A stretch of DNA of 64,000 bases from Clostridiales bacterium (GTDB taxonomy: Bacteria > Bacillota > Clostridia > Christensenellales > Aristaeellaceae), in assembly GCA_015056015.1 (NCBI GenBank), contig SVHD01000007.1, positions 1-64,000 on the forward strand, in the 5' to 3' direction. A program made the position numbers and the translations under genes. The notes beneath the pieces are model-generated. The model was not told where the DNA came from and did not search any database. It saw nothing but the letters and a program-made list of their open reading frames with translations. Below are positions 8,678 through 17,539 of the stretch, one piece after another (the first letter of the stretch is position 1; each line of letters starts with the position of its first letter).

Positions 8678-9424
8678 ATGGCCGATTCAAGAGAAATTGA
8701 AATGCTTGCCCATCTGCTCTCCCATGCCCGCCGCTCCGTATTCTTCGGCGGCGCCGGGGTATCATGCGAAAGCGGCATTCCCGATTTCAGAAGCCAGGAT
8801 GGCCTCTATCATCAGCAATGGGCCTATCCCCCGGAAACCATCCTCAGTCACAGCTTCTTTCTCCGGAAGACGGAGGAGTTTTTCCGCTTCTACCGGGAAA
8901 AGATGCTTTTCCCCAAAGCCGTGCCCAATCCCGCCCATCTGGCCCTGGCGGAATTAGAAAAGCGCGGTATGCTTTCTTCCGTCATCACCCAGAATATCGA
9001 TGGGCTGCATCAGGCCGCAGGCAGCCGCCGCGTAATTGAGCTGCACGGCTCTGTTCATAGAAATTTCTGCATGAAATGCCATAAATCCTTCTTATTAGAT
9101 AATATTATTTTTCAGCCCGGCATCCCCCGCTGCTCCTGCGGCGGCATCATCAAACCGGATGTAGTATTATATGAAGAGCAATTGCCGCCCAGCGCCATTG
9201 AGGCGGCGCTGGATGAGATTGCGCGCGCAGATCTGCTGATCATCGGCGGCACTTCCCTTTCCGTCTATCCTGCCGCAGGCTTTGTGGCGGATTACACAGG
9301 GAAGCTGGTCATGATCAATCTTTCCCCCACGCCTCTGGATCGCCGGGCTGATCTTTGCATCGCCTCTCCCATCGGGGAAACCATGGAAGCCGTCATGAAA
9401 TCACTGCATTCCGAAGATAATTAA
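8678..9424 (+). CDS. cobB: Sir2-family NAD-dependent protein deacylase
   Basis: 248 aa. The NAD-binding motif GAGVSCESGIPDFRS lies at about 24-38, the catalytic QNIDGLH and ELHGSV follow, and a four-cysteine zinc module is present (CMKC, then CSC with a Gly-rich turn, so three to four Cys in C..C...C.C spacing). Sirtuins remove acyl groups from lysines using NAD. Monocistronic by appearance. Start set by GAGGAGG 9 nt upstream. Confidence 0.93.
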   Translation: MADSREIEMLAHLLSHARRSVFFGGAGVSCESGIPDFRSQDGLYHQQWAYPPETILSHSFFLRKTEEFFRFYREKMLFPKAVPNPAHLALAELEKRGMLSSVITQNIDGLHQAAGSRRVIELHGSVHRNFCMKCHKSFLLDNIIFQPGIPRCSCGGIIKPDVVLYEEQLPPSAIEAALDEIARADLLIIGGTSLSVYPAAGFVADYTGKLVMINLSPTPLDRRADLCIASPIGETMEAVMKSLHSEDN

Positions 9425-9487
9425 AACATTTTTGTAACAATTAGCCCGTTTTCTTTCTGATTTTGCGTCTTTTCCTTGCAGGAACGA

Positions 9488-9516
9488 TTGACATTTCGTA
9501 ATATTTTTGATATAAA
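9488..9516 (+). promoter_or_regulatory. Promoter of VanY-like gene
   Basis: TTGACA (9488-9493), exactly 17 bp, TATAAA (9511-9516). It leaves a leader of about 80 nt. Confidence 0.85.
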
Positions 9517-9533
9517 TGAGAAGGAGAAATATA

Positions 9534-9583
9534 TTTTCTACCGAATCAGTAGAAAAATAGGAATGAACAGGCGCATTACGCCT
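9534..9583 (+). promoter_or_regulatory. Leader with two hairpins
   Basis: Hairpin 1 has arms TTTTCTAC (9534-9541) and GTAGAAAA (9549-9556). Hairpin 2 has arms AGGCG (9569-9573) and CGCCT (9579-9583), ending 2-3 nt before the Shine-Dalgarno GGAAGG. Function unknown; mRNA stabilisation or translational control are possible. Confidence 0.5.
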
Positions 9584-9602
9584 GATGGAAGGTGAATGAT
9601 CA

Positions 9603-10733
9603 ATGGCTAAAACCCAGGGCTCCGATGCTTATAAAAAGCTGGTTCGTATCCTGATTGTTCTGTTTGTGCTGGTGGTTCTCTGCTGCGCAGGCTATATTCT
9701 GATGGATCAATCCATCAACGCCCAGGTGGAGGAAAATGGCCGCCGGGCCGCGGAAGAAAATGCACAGCTGATGTCCCAGTATCAGCAGGCCAAAGCGGAG
9801 GAAGAAGCCAAGAAAGAACAGGGCGAAAGCATTCAGTGGCCCACCCCCAAGGCTGAAGGCTGGGATGTGCTGGATCTGACGGATTATCCCATCACCACGC
9901 CCCTCAAGGTATCCGCCACCCGCCAGTCCATCCTGATGAACGGCATGCTGCTGCTGAACCACTGGCATTCCCTGCCGGCCGATTTCCCCGAAAGTGAATT
10001 GCTTTCCGTTTATACGGTGGATAAGAATATTCCCGTGTCCGGGTCTGACGTGAAATTATTCCCCGAGGCGATCACCGCCCTGAGCCGGCTGATTGCCGAC
10101 GCCAAGGAAGATGGCATGGAAGGCTTCCTGGTGGATGAAGGCTACCGCGATATGGCCAAGCAGACGGAATACTATGATGAAGCCGCCGCCAATTATGCCG
10201 ACAGCCTCTACGGCGCCGCGCTGGAAGAAAAGGTTCGTCAATCCGTCAATGTGCCCGGCACCAGTGAATATCAATCCGGCCTTTCCTTCCGGATGGATCG
10301 CTACCTGAAGAATAACCCCGATTTCATGAGCAAGAAATTCTATGAATTGGAGCTTTCTGACTGGCTGCTGGAAAACTGCTGGGAATACGGCTTCGTCTTC
10401 CGCTTCCCCGTGGAGGGCTATCCCAATGAAACTATGCAGGATAAATCCTACAAAACCGGCGAATCCAAGAAGCTGAGCATTTACCGTTATGTGGGCGTTC
10501 CTCATGCCACTGCCATGCATCTGATGGATATGTGCATGGAAGAATATGTGGAATATCTGGTGCTCCATCCTCATATCGCCATCTACGAAAACGGTCAGCT
10601 GCGCTATGAAATCACCCGGATTCCCGGCGGCAATACCGCTGCGGATGTCACGGTTGAAATCTCCCGTTCCGCCAATGATTACAGCATCTCCTACGATAAT
10701 ATGGGCGGGCTGATTGTCAGCATGAGCTACTGA
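9603..10733 (+). CDS. Membrane-anchored VanY-like (peptidase M15B) protein, probably catalytically dead
   Basis: 376 aa. A single N-terminal transmembrane helix (about 13-36) is followed by a charged linker and a D,D-carboxypeptidase VanY fold (about 110-300) recognisable by VDEGYRDMAKQ, PGTSEYQSGLS and YRYVGVPHA. In active enzymes the zinc ligands are His in SEHQTG, Asp in the following A-x-D and His in PWHFRYVG. Here these positions read Tyr (SEYQSG), Arg (SFRMD) and Tyr (SIYRYVG). A C-terminal extension of about 60 residues follows. It likely faces the cell wall as a binding or regulatory protein rather than a peptidase (inference). Confidence 0.8.
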   Translation: MAKTQGSDAYKKLVRILIVLFVLVVLCCAGYILMDQSINAQVEENGRRAAEENAQLMSQYQQAKAEEEAKKEQGESIQWPTPKAEGWDVLDLTDYPITTPLKVSATRQSILMNGMLLLNHWHSLPADFPESELLSVYTVDKNIPVSGSDVKLFPEAITALSRLIADAKEDGMEGFLVDEGYRDMAKQTEYYDEAAANYADSLYGAALEEKVRQSVNVPGTSEYQSGLSFRMDRYLKNNPDFMSKKFYELELSDWLLENCWEYGFVFRFPVEGYPNETMQDKSYKTGESKKLSIYRYVGVPHATAMHLMDMCMEEYVEYLVLHPHIAIYENGQLRYEITRIPGGNTAADVTVEISRSANDYSISYDNMGGLIVSMSY

Positions 10734-10752
10734 TCCGATTCATCGTTTTCCC

Positions 10753-10781
10753 GCGCCGGGCCTGTCGCCCGGCGCTTTTTC
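10753..10781 (+). terminator. Intrinsic terminator
   Basis: GCGCCGGGC-CTGTC-GCCCGGCGC followed by five T. Confidence 0.92.
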
Positions 10782-10907
10782 TATGGTTATCTGGCAGCAT
10801 CACCGCATTCCATCATTCTGCATCCTACGGGCTGCAAAGCCCTCTCCCTCCCTATGCTTTGCGCCCGTTTCGGTCGTCATCCGGCTGTCCATTTTTCCAA
10901 ATAACAT

Positions 10908-10945
10908 ATAAAAAGGCCCGCCGCAAAATCGCTGCAGCGGGCCTT
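10908..10945 (-). terminator. Terminator of the four-segment secreted protein gene
   Basis: Minus strand arms AAGGCCCGC and GCGGGCCTT with a 15-nt loop, then T-rich tail; 20 nt past the stop codon. 10782-10907 between the two convergent terminators holds nothing recognisable. Confidence 0.85.
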
Positions 10946-10965
10946 GTTTTTGATTTTATATGGGC

Positions 10966-12255
10966 TTACTTTTCGTATTTGAAGCCCAGGGTATTGAAGG
11001 CATTATCCACATTGTGGTTGATATTGATGGTATCGGATACCATACCGGCGGATTCCACGCCATCGGTGGAGGTCAGGGTGATGCCAACGCCCATGGGAGA
11101 AGCAGCCACCACGAAGGTGCCCTCTTCGGTATAGGCGCCGTCATTGACGGAAATGGCATAGGTGCCATCGGCATTCAGGGTCAGAACACTCTTGATGGCA
11201 TTGCCGGCTTCATCTTCGCCTTCGGAAATGAATTCGCCCTGAATTCGTTCGCTGTAGAACATGATTTCGGTGGCCATGGGAACAGATTCCGCAATGCGCA
11301 TCTTGATGACCAGCACTTCGTTGGCCAGGGTGCCTTCCACGGCGGCAGCGTCTTCGGCGTCGCTCAGCAGGGAAACCACGCCCTCTTCATAGGCAAAGCT
11401 GCCCTGTTCGCTATAGACTTCGCCATCAATGCCGGCGGTATAGGTATAGCCGCCAACGGCGTCCAGGGTCAGGGTGGCATTGGCCACGAAGCCCATCATG
11501 CTCATATCCTTCACGCCGGTGTAAACGCCGGCCGCTTCCGCGGTGGTGGCCTTCTTCAGCACGGCGGCACGGGGGCTGGAAGCCATGGCAGAAAGGAAGA
11601 ATTCCGCATTGATTTCGCCATTGGCCAGGGTGCCCTGCTGACCGGCCAGATCGCCGCTGGTAAAGGTGATAGTGCCGTCGGCCAGGGTGAAGGTGCCTTC
11701 CTGCACGTATTCATATTCGCCGCCCATCATGCTGAAGCGGGAGGTGAGGGTGTATTCGCCGCCCAGGGCCAGTTCCAGTTCGCAGTCATAAATAATGGTA
11801 GAGCCCATGGCATTGGCTTCCACCTGGCCCACATACAGGCCCAGCACATCCATATTCACCATCTTCTTGGCCACAGGATAGATGGGATTTTCAGGATCTT
11901 CGGTATTGATGCTCAGGCCGGCGCTGCCGTAAGGAACGCGGGTGGAGAAAACCAGCTTCTGGCCTTCCACGGCGAAGGTAGCGGTCTTCATATTTTCGGC
12001 GGTGGAATCGCTGTAGAGCATCATGTATACATCGCCTTCATTGCCGATCATACCGTTGCCCTTGTCAGTGCCGCCATCCAGCTTGTTGGTCCACTGGAAA
12101 TTGTTGTTTTCGTCAATGATCAGATAAATCTGCAGGGGCATGCCCAGGGGAGCGGCGTCCAGCACATAAGTGCCCGCCAGGGATTCTTCCGCCATCGCAG
12201 GGCAAACGCCCAGCAGCAGGCACAGGGAAAGCAGCATCGCGAGGATCTTTTTCAT
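10966..12255 (-). CDS. Secreted protein of four similar beta-rich segments, function unknown
   Basis: 429 aa. A signal peptide (MKKILAMLLSLCLLLGVCPAMA) is followed by four segments of about 90-110 residues, each opening with a G-x-Y/F turn and hydrophobic strand (GTYVLDAA, GLYVGQVE, GVYTGVKD, GEFISEGE) and most containing an L-x-L-x-x-DGxY turn and an 'EGTF/EQGSF' turn. This resembles lipocalin-like or DUF-type beta sandwiches of extracellular Clostridia proteins, but I recognise no named family. It is rich in Ala, Gly and acidic residues with a single signal-peptide Cys region. Start at 12255 is favoured over 12276 because the signal peptide then begins at Met-Lys-Lys. Confidence 0.8.
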   Translation of the reverse strand: MKKILAMLLSLCLLLGVCPAMAEESLAGTYVLDAAPLGMPLQIYLIIDENNNFQWTNKLDGGTDKGNGMIGNEGDVYMMLYSDSTAENMKTATFAVEGQKLVFSTRVPYGSAGLSINTEDPENPIYPVAKKMVNMDVLGLYVGQVEANAMGSTIIYDCELELALGGEYTLTSRFSMMGGEYEYVQEGTFTLADGTITFTSGDLAGQQGTLANGEINAEFFLSAMASSPRAAVLKKATTAEAAGVYTGVKDMSMMGFVANATLTLDAVGGYTYTAGIDGEVYSEQGSFAYEEGVVSLLSDAEDAAAVEGTLANEVLVIKMRIAESVPMATEIMFYSERIQGEFISEGEDEAGNAIKSVLTLNADGTYAISVNDGAYTEEGTFVVAASPMGVGITLTSTDGVESAGMVSDTININHNVDNAFNTLGFKYEK

Positions 12256-12385
12256 GGTAAAAACACTCCTGTCCATTTATTAATGAAAAGGTACCCCGGG
12301 CTCCGCCCGAAACCCTTTGCATCCAATTTAATTTAATAAAATTAAATAATAAACCATCTTTTTTCTTGTGCATATTGAAATACAC

Positions 12386-12418
12386 AATCAATATACCGAT
12401 TGATTTGCTGCTTGTCAA
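12386..12418 (-). promoter_or_regulatory. Promoter with palindrome over the -10 box
   Basis: Minus strand TTGACA (12413-12418), 17 bp, TATATT (12390-12395). The inverted repeat AATCAAT-6-ATTGATT (12386-12405) overlaps the -10, so a repressor site is plausible. The resulting leader of about 125 nt (12256-12383) is AT-rich and holds a small CGGGC-GGA-GCCCG hairpin. Confidence 0.75.
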
Positions 12419-12507
12419 GGGAAATACACGAAAAAACAAAGCCAACACAATACGCCTCCCAATGCATGCATTTTCAGGGAAAGAAATGCATTTTTCCCTT
12501 TCCACAA

Positions 12508-12536
12508 TTGACAGTAGAGAAAAACGGGAATATAAT
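12508..12536 (+). promoter_or_regulatory. Perfect consensus promoter of galE
   Basis: TTGACA (12508-12513), 17-bp spacer, TATAAT (12531-12536). Confidence 0.92.
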
Positions 12537-12571
12537 GAAAAGCGATGTTTTCAAACGGGAGGATGAAAAAA

Positions 12572-13585
12572 ATGCGGGTGTTATTGACTGGCGGCGCGGG
12601 TTATATCGGTTCCCATACGGCTCTTTGCCTGCTGAATGCGGGATATGAAGTGGTGGCTTTGGATAATCTTTCCAATGCCAGCCCGGAAGCGCTGCGCCGG
12701 GTGGAAGAACTGACCGGCAAAAAGGCCCCTCTGATCGTGGGCGATTGCGCCGATGAAAAAACCCTGACCGCTGTTTTTGAAGAATATAAAATTGACGCGG
12801 TGATTCATTTTGCCGGCCTCAAGGCCGTTGGCGAATCCGTCCGCAAGCCTTTGGATTATTACCAGAATAATCTGGACGCCACCATGGCTCTGTGCCGGGT
12901 GATGCCCAAATTCAATTGCTCCATTCTGGTCTTCTCCTCTTCCGCCACCGTATACGGCACCTATCCCGAAATGCCCCTGCGGGAGGATTGCCCCACCGGC
13001 TGCACCAATCCCTATGGCTGGACCAAATGGATCAGCGAGCGGATTCTGACGGATGTGGCCGCTGCGGATGAAACCCGCTCCTTCGTGCTGCTGCGCTATT
13101 TCAATCCCATCGGCGCCCACGAAAGCGGCCGTATCGGCGAGGATCCCACCGGCATTCCCAATAATCTGATGCCCTATATCTGCCAGGTTGCATCCGGCAA
13201 ACTGGATCATCTGAATGTATTCGGCGATGATTATCCCACCCGGGATGGCACTGGCGAACGCGACTATATCCATGTGATGGATCTGGCGGAAGGCCATCTG
13301 GCGGCGCTGAAATATGCGGAAAGCCATCACGGCGCGGAAGTATTCAATCTTGGCACCGGCGAAGCCTACAGCGTATTGGATATCGTGCATGCCTTTGAAA
13401 AGGCCAATGATCTGACCATCCCCTATCAGGTAACCCCCCGTCGCCCCGGCGATATCGCGGTTTGCTATGCAGATCCCGAAAAGGCCGCCAATGGGCTCAA
13501 GTGGCGCGCAAAACGCGATCTGACCACCATGTGCCGCGACGCCTGGAACTGGCAGAAGAATAACCCCAAGGGCTACGAAAAATAA
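12572..13585 (+). CDS. galE: UDP-glucose 4-epimerase
   Basis: 337 aa, normal length. Rossmann motif TGGAGYIGSH at residues 7-16; SSSATVYG with catalytic Ser/Thr, then YGWTKWISE (YxxxK, with Tyr and Lys kept), and RYFNPIGAH. Interconverts UDP-glucose and UDP-galactose in the cytoplasm for galactose use or cell-surface glycan supply. Monocistronic between a consensus promoter and a strong terminator. The start follows GGGAGG by 9 nt. Confidence 0.96.
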   Translation: MRVLLTGGAGYIGSHTALCLLNAGYEVVALDNLSNASPEALRRVEELTGKKAPLIVGDCADEKTLTAVFEEYKIDAVIHFAGLKAVGESVRKPLDYYQNNLDATMALCRVMPKFNCSILVFSSSATVYGTYPEMPLREDCPTGCTNPYGWTKWISERILTDVAAADETRSFVLLRYFNPIGAHESGRIGEDPTGIPNNLMPYICQVASGKLDHLNVFGDDYPTRDGTGERDYIHVMDLAEGHLAALKYAESHHGAEVFNLGTGEAYSVLDIVHAFEKANDLTIPYQVTPRRPGDIAVCYADPEKAANGLKWRAKRDLTTMCRDAWNWQKNNPKGYEK

Positions 13586-13592
13586 TCCCTCT

Positions 13593-13620
13593 CCCCCGGC
13601 TGCAAAGACCGGGGGTTTTT
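13593..13620 (+). terminator. Terminator of galE
   Basis: CCCCCGG-9 nt-CCGGGGG then five T. Confidence 0.92.
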
Positions 13621-13709
13621 ATTTCCCGCTTGATTTTCTTCCATTTATAAAGGTTTCTTCCCAGAAAAATGCCGGTGTTTTCCTCCCAGGCATTTGCTGA
13701 AAAAATCCG

Positions 13710-13758
13710 GCAAAAAATTCATTTTTTGCATTGACGAACCCAAAAAGGCTGTTATAAT
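13710..13758 (+). promoter_or_regulatory. Promoter of the ABC exporter operon
   Basis: TTGACG (13731-13736), 16 bp, TATAAT (13753-13758). A perfect inverted repeat GCAAAAAAT-TC-ATTTTTTGC (13710-13729) ends just before the -35 and could be a regulator site or UP-like element. Confidence 0.75.
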
Positions 13759-13791
13759 GAAACTAAGCTTTTGCTGTGGAGGAAAAATACG

Positions 13792-15522
13792 ATGGATACT
13801 ATCAAGCGAATCGTCGGATTAATCAGCCCGTACAAGCGCAAAATTATCCTCGGCCTGATGCTCCAGCTGGTTGTCATTCTCACCCGTCTGATCACGCCCT
13901 ATGTGACCAAGACGGTGGTCAATGACGTGATCACACAAATGAATATGGATTTGCTTCTTCCCCTGTGCGGCGCACTTCTTGGACTGACGCTGCTCCGCGG
14001 AATCTGCACATTTATCCGCGCTCAAAGCTTCGAGCGTATTTCCCAGAATGCAATTTGGGATCTGCGCACGGGGCTTTATGCACATCTGGAAGAATTGCCC
14101 CATCAATTCTACGATAAACACCGCGTGGGCGAAATCATGAGCCGCATGACCGGTGATATCGAAGGGTTGCGCAACCTGTTTGCCAATGGCATCGTGACCG
14201 TTTTTGATAACGCGCTGCTCTTTTTCGGCGCGCTGATTTTCATGATGACCATGAGCTGGCAGGTCACGCTGATGATCCTGATGATGACCCCCATCATCGC
14301 CGCCCTGGCCTGGGTTTTCAGAAAAAAAATCCGCCCCGCTTTCCGGGATATCCGGGAGCAGAATGCCGTGCTCAATACCCGTACCCAGGAAAATCTGGCC
14401 GGTATTCATGTGGTAAAGGCCTTTGCCCAGGAAGCCTATGAAGAAGAGCAATTCCGGAAAGAGAATCAGGAATTATTCAATTTGAATATGAAGGCCACCT
14501 GGATCTGGTCCAATTTCGTTCCCTTTATGGATCTGCTTGGCGCCCTTTGCACCCCCATTACGCTGGTTGGCGGCGCGCTGCTGATTGCCAATAATCAGAT
14601 GGATATCGGCACCCTGGTCGGCGTAACCGGCTATATCTGGATGCTGGTCAATCCCATGCGCCAGCTTTCCAATATCATCAATATGCTGACCCAGGCCGTC
14701 ACCTCGGCAGAAAAGCTATTCTACTATGTGGATTTCGGTGCCGCCATCAAGGAACCGGAAAATGCAAAGCAGCCTGCAGAATACCAGGGCCATGTGGTCT
14801 TTGATCATGTCAACTTCTCCTACGGCGATCATCCCGTGCTCAAGGATATCTGCCTGGAGGCCAAGCCCGGCGAAACCATCGCCGTCATGGGCGCCACCGG
14901 TTCCGGTAAATCCACCCTGGTCACCTTGCTTGGCCGATTCTACGATGTACAATCCGGCAGCATCAAAATCGACGGCATCGATGTGAAGGAGCATTCCTTA
15001 AAGCCCCTGCGCCGCCAGATCGGCTATGTGATGCAGGAAACCTTCCTCTTTTCCGATACCATCGCGGATAATATCCGCTACGGCGATCCCGGCGCCGATA
15101 TGGAACGGGTAAAGCGCAGCGCGAAAGTGGCCCAGGCCGCCGAATTTATCGAGCATATGCCCGGCAGCTATGAAACGGTGGTGGGCGAGCGCGGCCTTGG
15201 CCTCTCCGGCGGCCAGAAGCAGCGCACCGCCATTGCCCGCGCCGTGCTGATTGATCCCAAGATCCTGGTTCTGGATGACTCTACTTCCGCCGTTGATATG
15301 GAAACGGAATACCAGATTCAGCAGGAACTCAAGGAAGTGCTCAAAAACCGCACCACCTTCATCATTGCCCATCGTATTTCCTCGGTGAAAAATGCCGATC
15401 AGATCCTGGTGCTGGATAACGGCGCCATTGTGGAACGGGGCAATCACAAGGAACTGATGGCCCAGGGCGGCATCTATTATCAGATGGTAATGGATCAGAT
15501 GGCCTCGGCCGTCAAGGTTTGA
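13792..15522 (+). CDS. ABC exporter half-transporter with degenerate ATPase site (MsbA/LmrA type)
   Basis: 576 aa. Six transmembrane helices (about 15-310) form an ABC_membrane domain with the EAA-like DKHRVGEIMSRMTGD loop. The nucleotide-binding domain has Walker A GATGSGKST, signature LSGGQKQR, Walker B LVLDDSTSAVD and H-loop IIAHR. The catalytic Glu after Walker B is Asp here, as in the degenerate subunit of heterodimeric exporters (BmrC/TM287 type). Partner is the next gene, 17 nt downstream. Substrate unknown: drug, lipid or peptide export are all possible. Confidence 0.92.
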   Translation: MDTIKRIVGLISPYKRKIILGLMLQLVVILTRLITPYVTKTVVNDVITQMNMDLLLPLCGALLGLTLLRGICTFIRAQSFERISQNAIWDLRTGLYAHLEELPHQFYDKHRVGEIMSRMTGDIEGLRNLFANGIVTVFDNALLFFGALIFMMTMSWQVTLMILMMTPIIAALAWVFRKKIRPAFRDIREQNAVLNTRTQENLAGIHVVKAFAQEAYEEEQFRKENQELFNLNMKATWIWSNFVPFMDLLGALCTPITLVGGALLIANNQMDIGTLVGVTGYIWMLVNPMRQLSNIINMLTQAVTSAEKLFYYVDFGAAIKEPENAKQPAEYQGHVVFDHVNFSYGDHPVLKDICLEAKPGETIAVMGATGSGKSTLVTLLGRFYDVQSGSIKIDGIDVKEHSLKPLRRQIGYVMQETFLFSDTIADNIRYGDPGADMERVKRSAKVAQAAEFIEHMPGSYETVVGERGLGLSGGQKQRTAIARAVLIDPKILVLDDSTSAVDMETEYQIQQELKEVLKNRTTFIIAHRISSVKNADQILVLDNGAIVERGNHKELMAQGGIYYQMVMDQMASAVKV

Positions 15523-15539
15523 AAAGGGGGGAACGCATA

Positions 15540-17333
15540 ATGGCACGCATGATTCGCCAATTGGATGATGAAGCCCTGGAAAAGCCGTTTAATAAACAGC
15601 AATTCTTCCGCCTTCTGGCCTATATGAAGCCCTTCAAAAAGCAGGTCATTGCCTCCCTGGTGCTGATGGTGGTCGCCATGGCCTGTTCTCTGGCCAGCCC
15701 CTACCTGATGAGCCGCGCCATCGGTGAACTGGAAAACAAAGCCTTGGACGCCCTGCCCCTGCTGCTGGGCGGAATGGTGCTGGTGGCGCTCATCGGCGCC
15801 CTGTGCACCCGCCAGCGCATCCGCTGGATGGATCACGCCGGGCGCAAGGCCCTGGCTACCCTCCGCGAGGATTTATTCCATCATATTCAGGGCATGTCCT
15901 TTTCCTTCTTTGATACCCGTTCCGCCGGCAAATTGCTGGTACGCGTGATCAATGACGTCAATTCCCTCAATGATCTGTTTACCAACGGTATCGTAAACGT
16001 CCTCATCGAATGCATTACCATGGTAATGCTGCTGGTGATCATGCTGATCGTCAACTGGAAACTGACGCTGATCGCCATGTGCATCATTCCCCTTCTGATG
16101 CTGATTCTTTTCAAGCTCAAGCGGGTGATGCGTTTGCGCTGGCAGAAGGTGCGTTTAAAGACCTCCACCATGAACGGCTATCTGCATGAATCCCTCACCG
16201 GCATGCGGGTCACCGAGGCCTTTGTCCGTGAGGATGAAAACGCCGATACCTTCCGCAACGTCAACAGCGATATCCGCACCAACTGGATGAAGGCCGTTAC
16301 CATCAACCATATCTTCTGGCCTGCGCTGGATATGACCGGCAGCATCGGCACCGTGCTGGTTTACATTTTCGGCGTACATTTCATGCAGGGCAGCGGTCTG
16401 GCTCTGGCGGATCTGCTGCTGTTGATCTGGTATCTGGGGCGCTTCTGGGAGCCCCTGAATGTGCTTTCCAATTTCTATAACAGCCTGCTTTCCGCCATGG
16501 CATCCATGGAACGCATCTTTGAAATCATGGATACCCCCTCGGATATTCAGGATCAGGAAGGCGCAAAGCCCATCCCCCCCATTCAGGGCAATGTCACCTT
16601 CGATCATGTCACCTTCTCCTACGATAATGAAAAGATCATCCTGAAGGATGTATCCTTCGATATTCCCGCCGGGCAAACCATTGCCCTGGTCGGCCCCACC
16701 GGCGCCGGAAAATCCACCGTGGTCAATCTGATCAGCCGCTTCTATGACGTAAACGAAGGCCGGGTGCTTATTGACGGGCATGATATCCGGGATATTCAGC
16801 TCTTCTCCCTGCGCAAGCAGATGAGCGTGATGATGCAGGATTCCTTCATTTTCTCCGGAACGCTGATGGAAAATATCCGCTACGGCCGTCTGGATGCCAC
16901 CGATGAAGAGGTCATCGAAGCTGCCAAGATGGTCAGCGCCCATGATTTCATCATGAAAATGCCCAAGGGCTATCAGACCGAAGTGAACGAACGCGGTTCT
17001 TCCCTCTCCCAGGGCCAGCGCCAGCTGATCTCCTTCGCCCGCGCCCTGCTCAATGATCCCAAGATTCTGATTCTGGATGAGGCCACCTCCTCCATCGATA
17101 CCAAGACCGAAATGCTGATTCAGAAAGCTTTGGACGTGCTCCTCAAGGGGCGTACCTCCTTCGTCATCGCCCACCGGCTTTCCACCATCCGCAATGCCGA
17201 TTGCATCATGGTGGTGCAGGATGGCAAGATCGCCGAGCGCGGCAATCATGAAGAGCTGATCAAGCTGCCCGGCGGCCATTATCGCGGCCTGTGCGAAGCC
17301 CAGTATCGCTTCATGGCGGCCGATGAGGAATAA
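15540..17333 (+). CDS. ABC exporter half-transporter with consensus ATPase site
   Basis: 597 aa. It has a longer N-terminal cytoplasmic arm than its partner (about 45 residues), a six-helix membrane domain, then an NBD with Walker A GPTGAGKST, signature LSQGQ, Walker B ILILDEATSSID with catalytic Glu, and H-loop VIAHR. Together with the preceding gene it forms a typical heterodimer in which one composite ATP site is active and one degenerate. RBS GGGGGG, 17 nt after the partner's stop. Confidence 0.92.
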   Translation: MARMIRQLDDEALEKPFNKQQFFRLLAYMKPFKKQVIASLVLMVVAMACSLASPYLMSRAIGELENKALDALPLLLGGMVLVALIGALCTRQRIRWMDHAGRKALATLREDLFHHIQGMSFSFFDTRSAGKLLVRVINDVNSLNDLFTNGIVNVLIECITMVMLLVIMLIVNWKLTLIAMCIIPLLMLILFKLKRVMRLRWQKVRLKTSTMNGYLHESLTGMRVTEAFVREDENADTFRNVNSDIRTNWMKAVTINHIFWPALDMTGSIGTVLVYIFGVHFMQGSGLALADLLLLIWYLGRFWEPLNVLSNFYNSLLSAMASMERIFEIMDTPSDIQDQEGAKPIPPIQGNVTFDHVTFSYDNEKIILKDVSFDIPAGQTIALVGPTGAGKSTVVNLISRFYDVNEGRVLIDGHDIRDIQLFSLRKQMSVMMQDSFIFSGTLMENIRYGRLDATDEEVIEAAKMVSAHDFIMKMPKGYQTEVNERGSSLSQGQRQLISFARALLNDPKILILDEATSSIDTKTEMLIQKALDVLLKGRTSFVIAHRLSTIRNADCIMVVQDGKIAERGNHEELIKLPGGHYRGLCEAQYRFMAADEE

Positions 17334-17349
17334 CGGGGCGGAAATATTT

Positions 17350-17398
17350 GCGGGAGGATGCTTTTGAGGCAAAAGTACCCTCCCGCGCCCTCCCGAAA
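17350..17398. repeat. Dispersed palindromic element, copy 1
   Basis: A hairpin with arms GCGGGAGG (17350-17357) and CCTCCCGC (17379-17386), inner stem CTTTTG/CAAAAG, followed by GCCCTCCCGAAAA. About 50 bp are nearly identical at 31124-31174. Both copies lie directly after the last gene of an operon. A second small hairpin TCCCGA/TCGGGA (17391-17409) overlaps its end. Confidence 0.8.
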
Positions 17399-17489
17399 AC
17401 CAATCGGGAAAGATAATAAATGACTCCAAAGTGCTATTTTCTCCCTGATGCAATGCTTATAAAGGAATGAAAAGTATTTTTGAAAATCT

Positions 17490-17524
17490 GCAGGAACGAA
17501 AAATCACTTCGTTCCTGCTTTTTT
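17490..17524 (+). terminator. Intrinsic terminator just before the fucosidase start
   Basis: GCAGGAACGAA (17490-17500), 7-nt loop, TTCGTTCCTGC (17508-17518), then six T. It ends 15 nt before the fucosidase ATG and touches its RBS. It may end the exporter transcript, or act as an attenuator in the fucosidase leader: a TATAAA lies at 17458-17463, though without a good -35. Confidence 0.85.
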
Positions 17525-17539
17525 AGAAAGGTGAATGGT

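Noticed and set aside
10960-12336. 458-codon plus-strand frame rich in Gly, His and Ala, resembling a Gly-rich structural protein
   Set aside because: It is antisense to the secreted four-segment protein, which has a signal peptide, RBS, promoter and terminator of its own.
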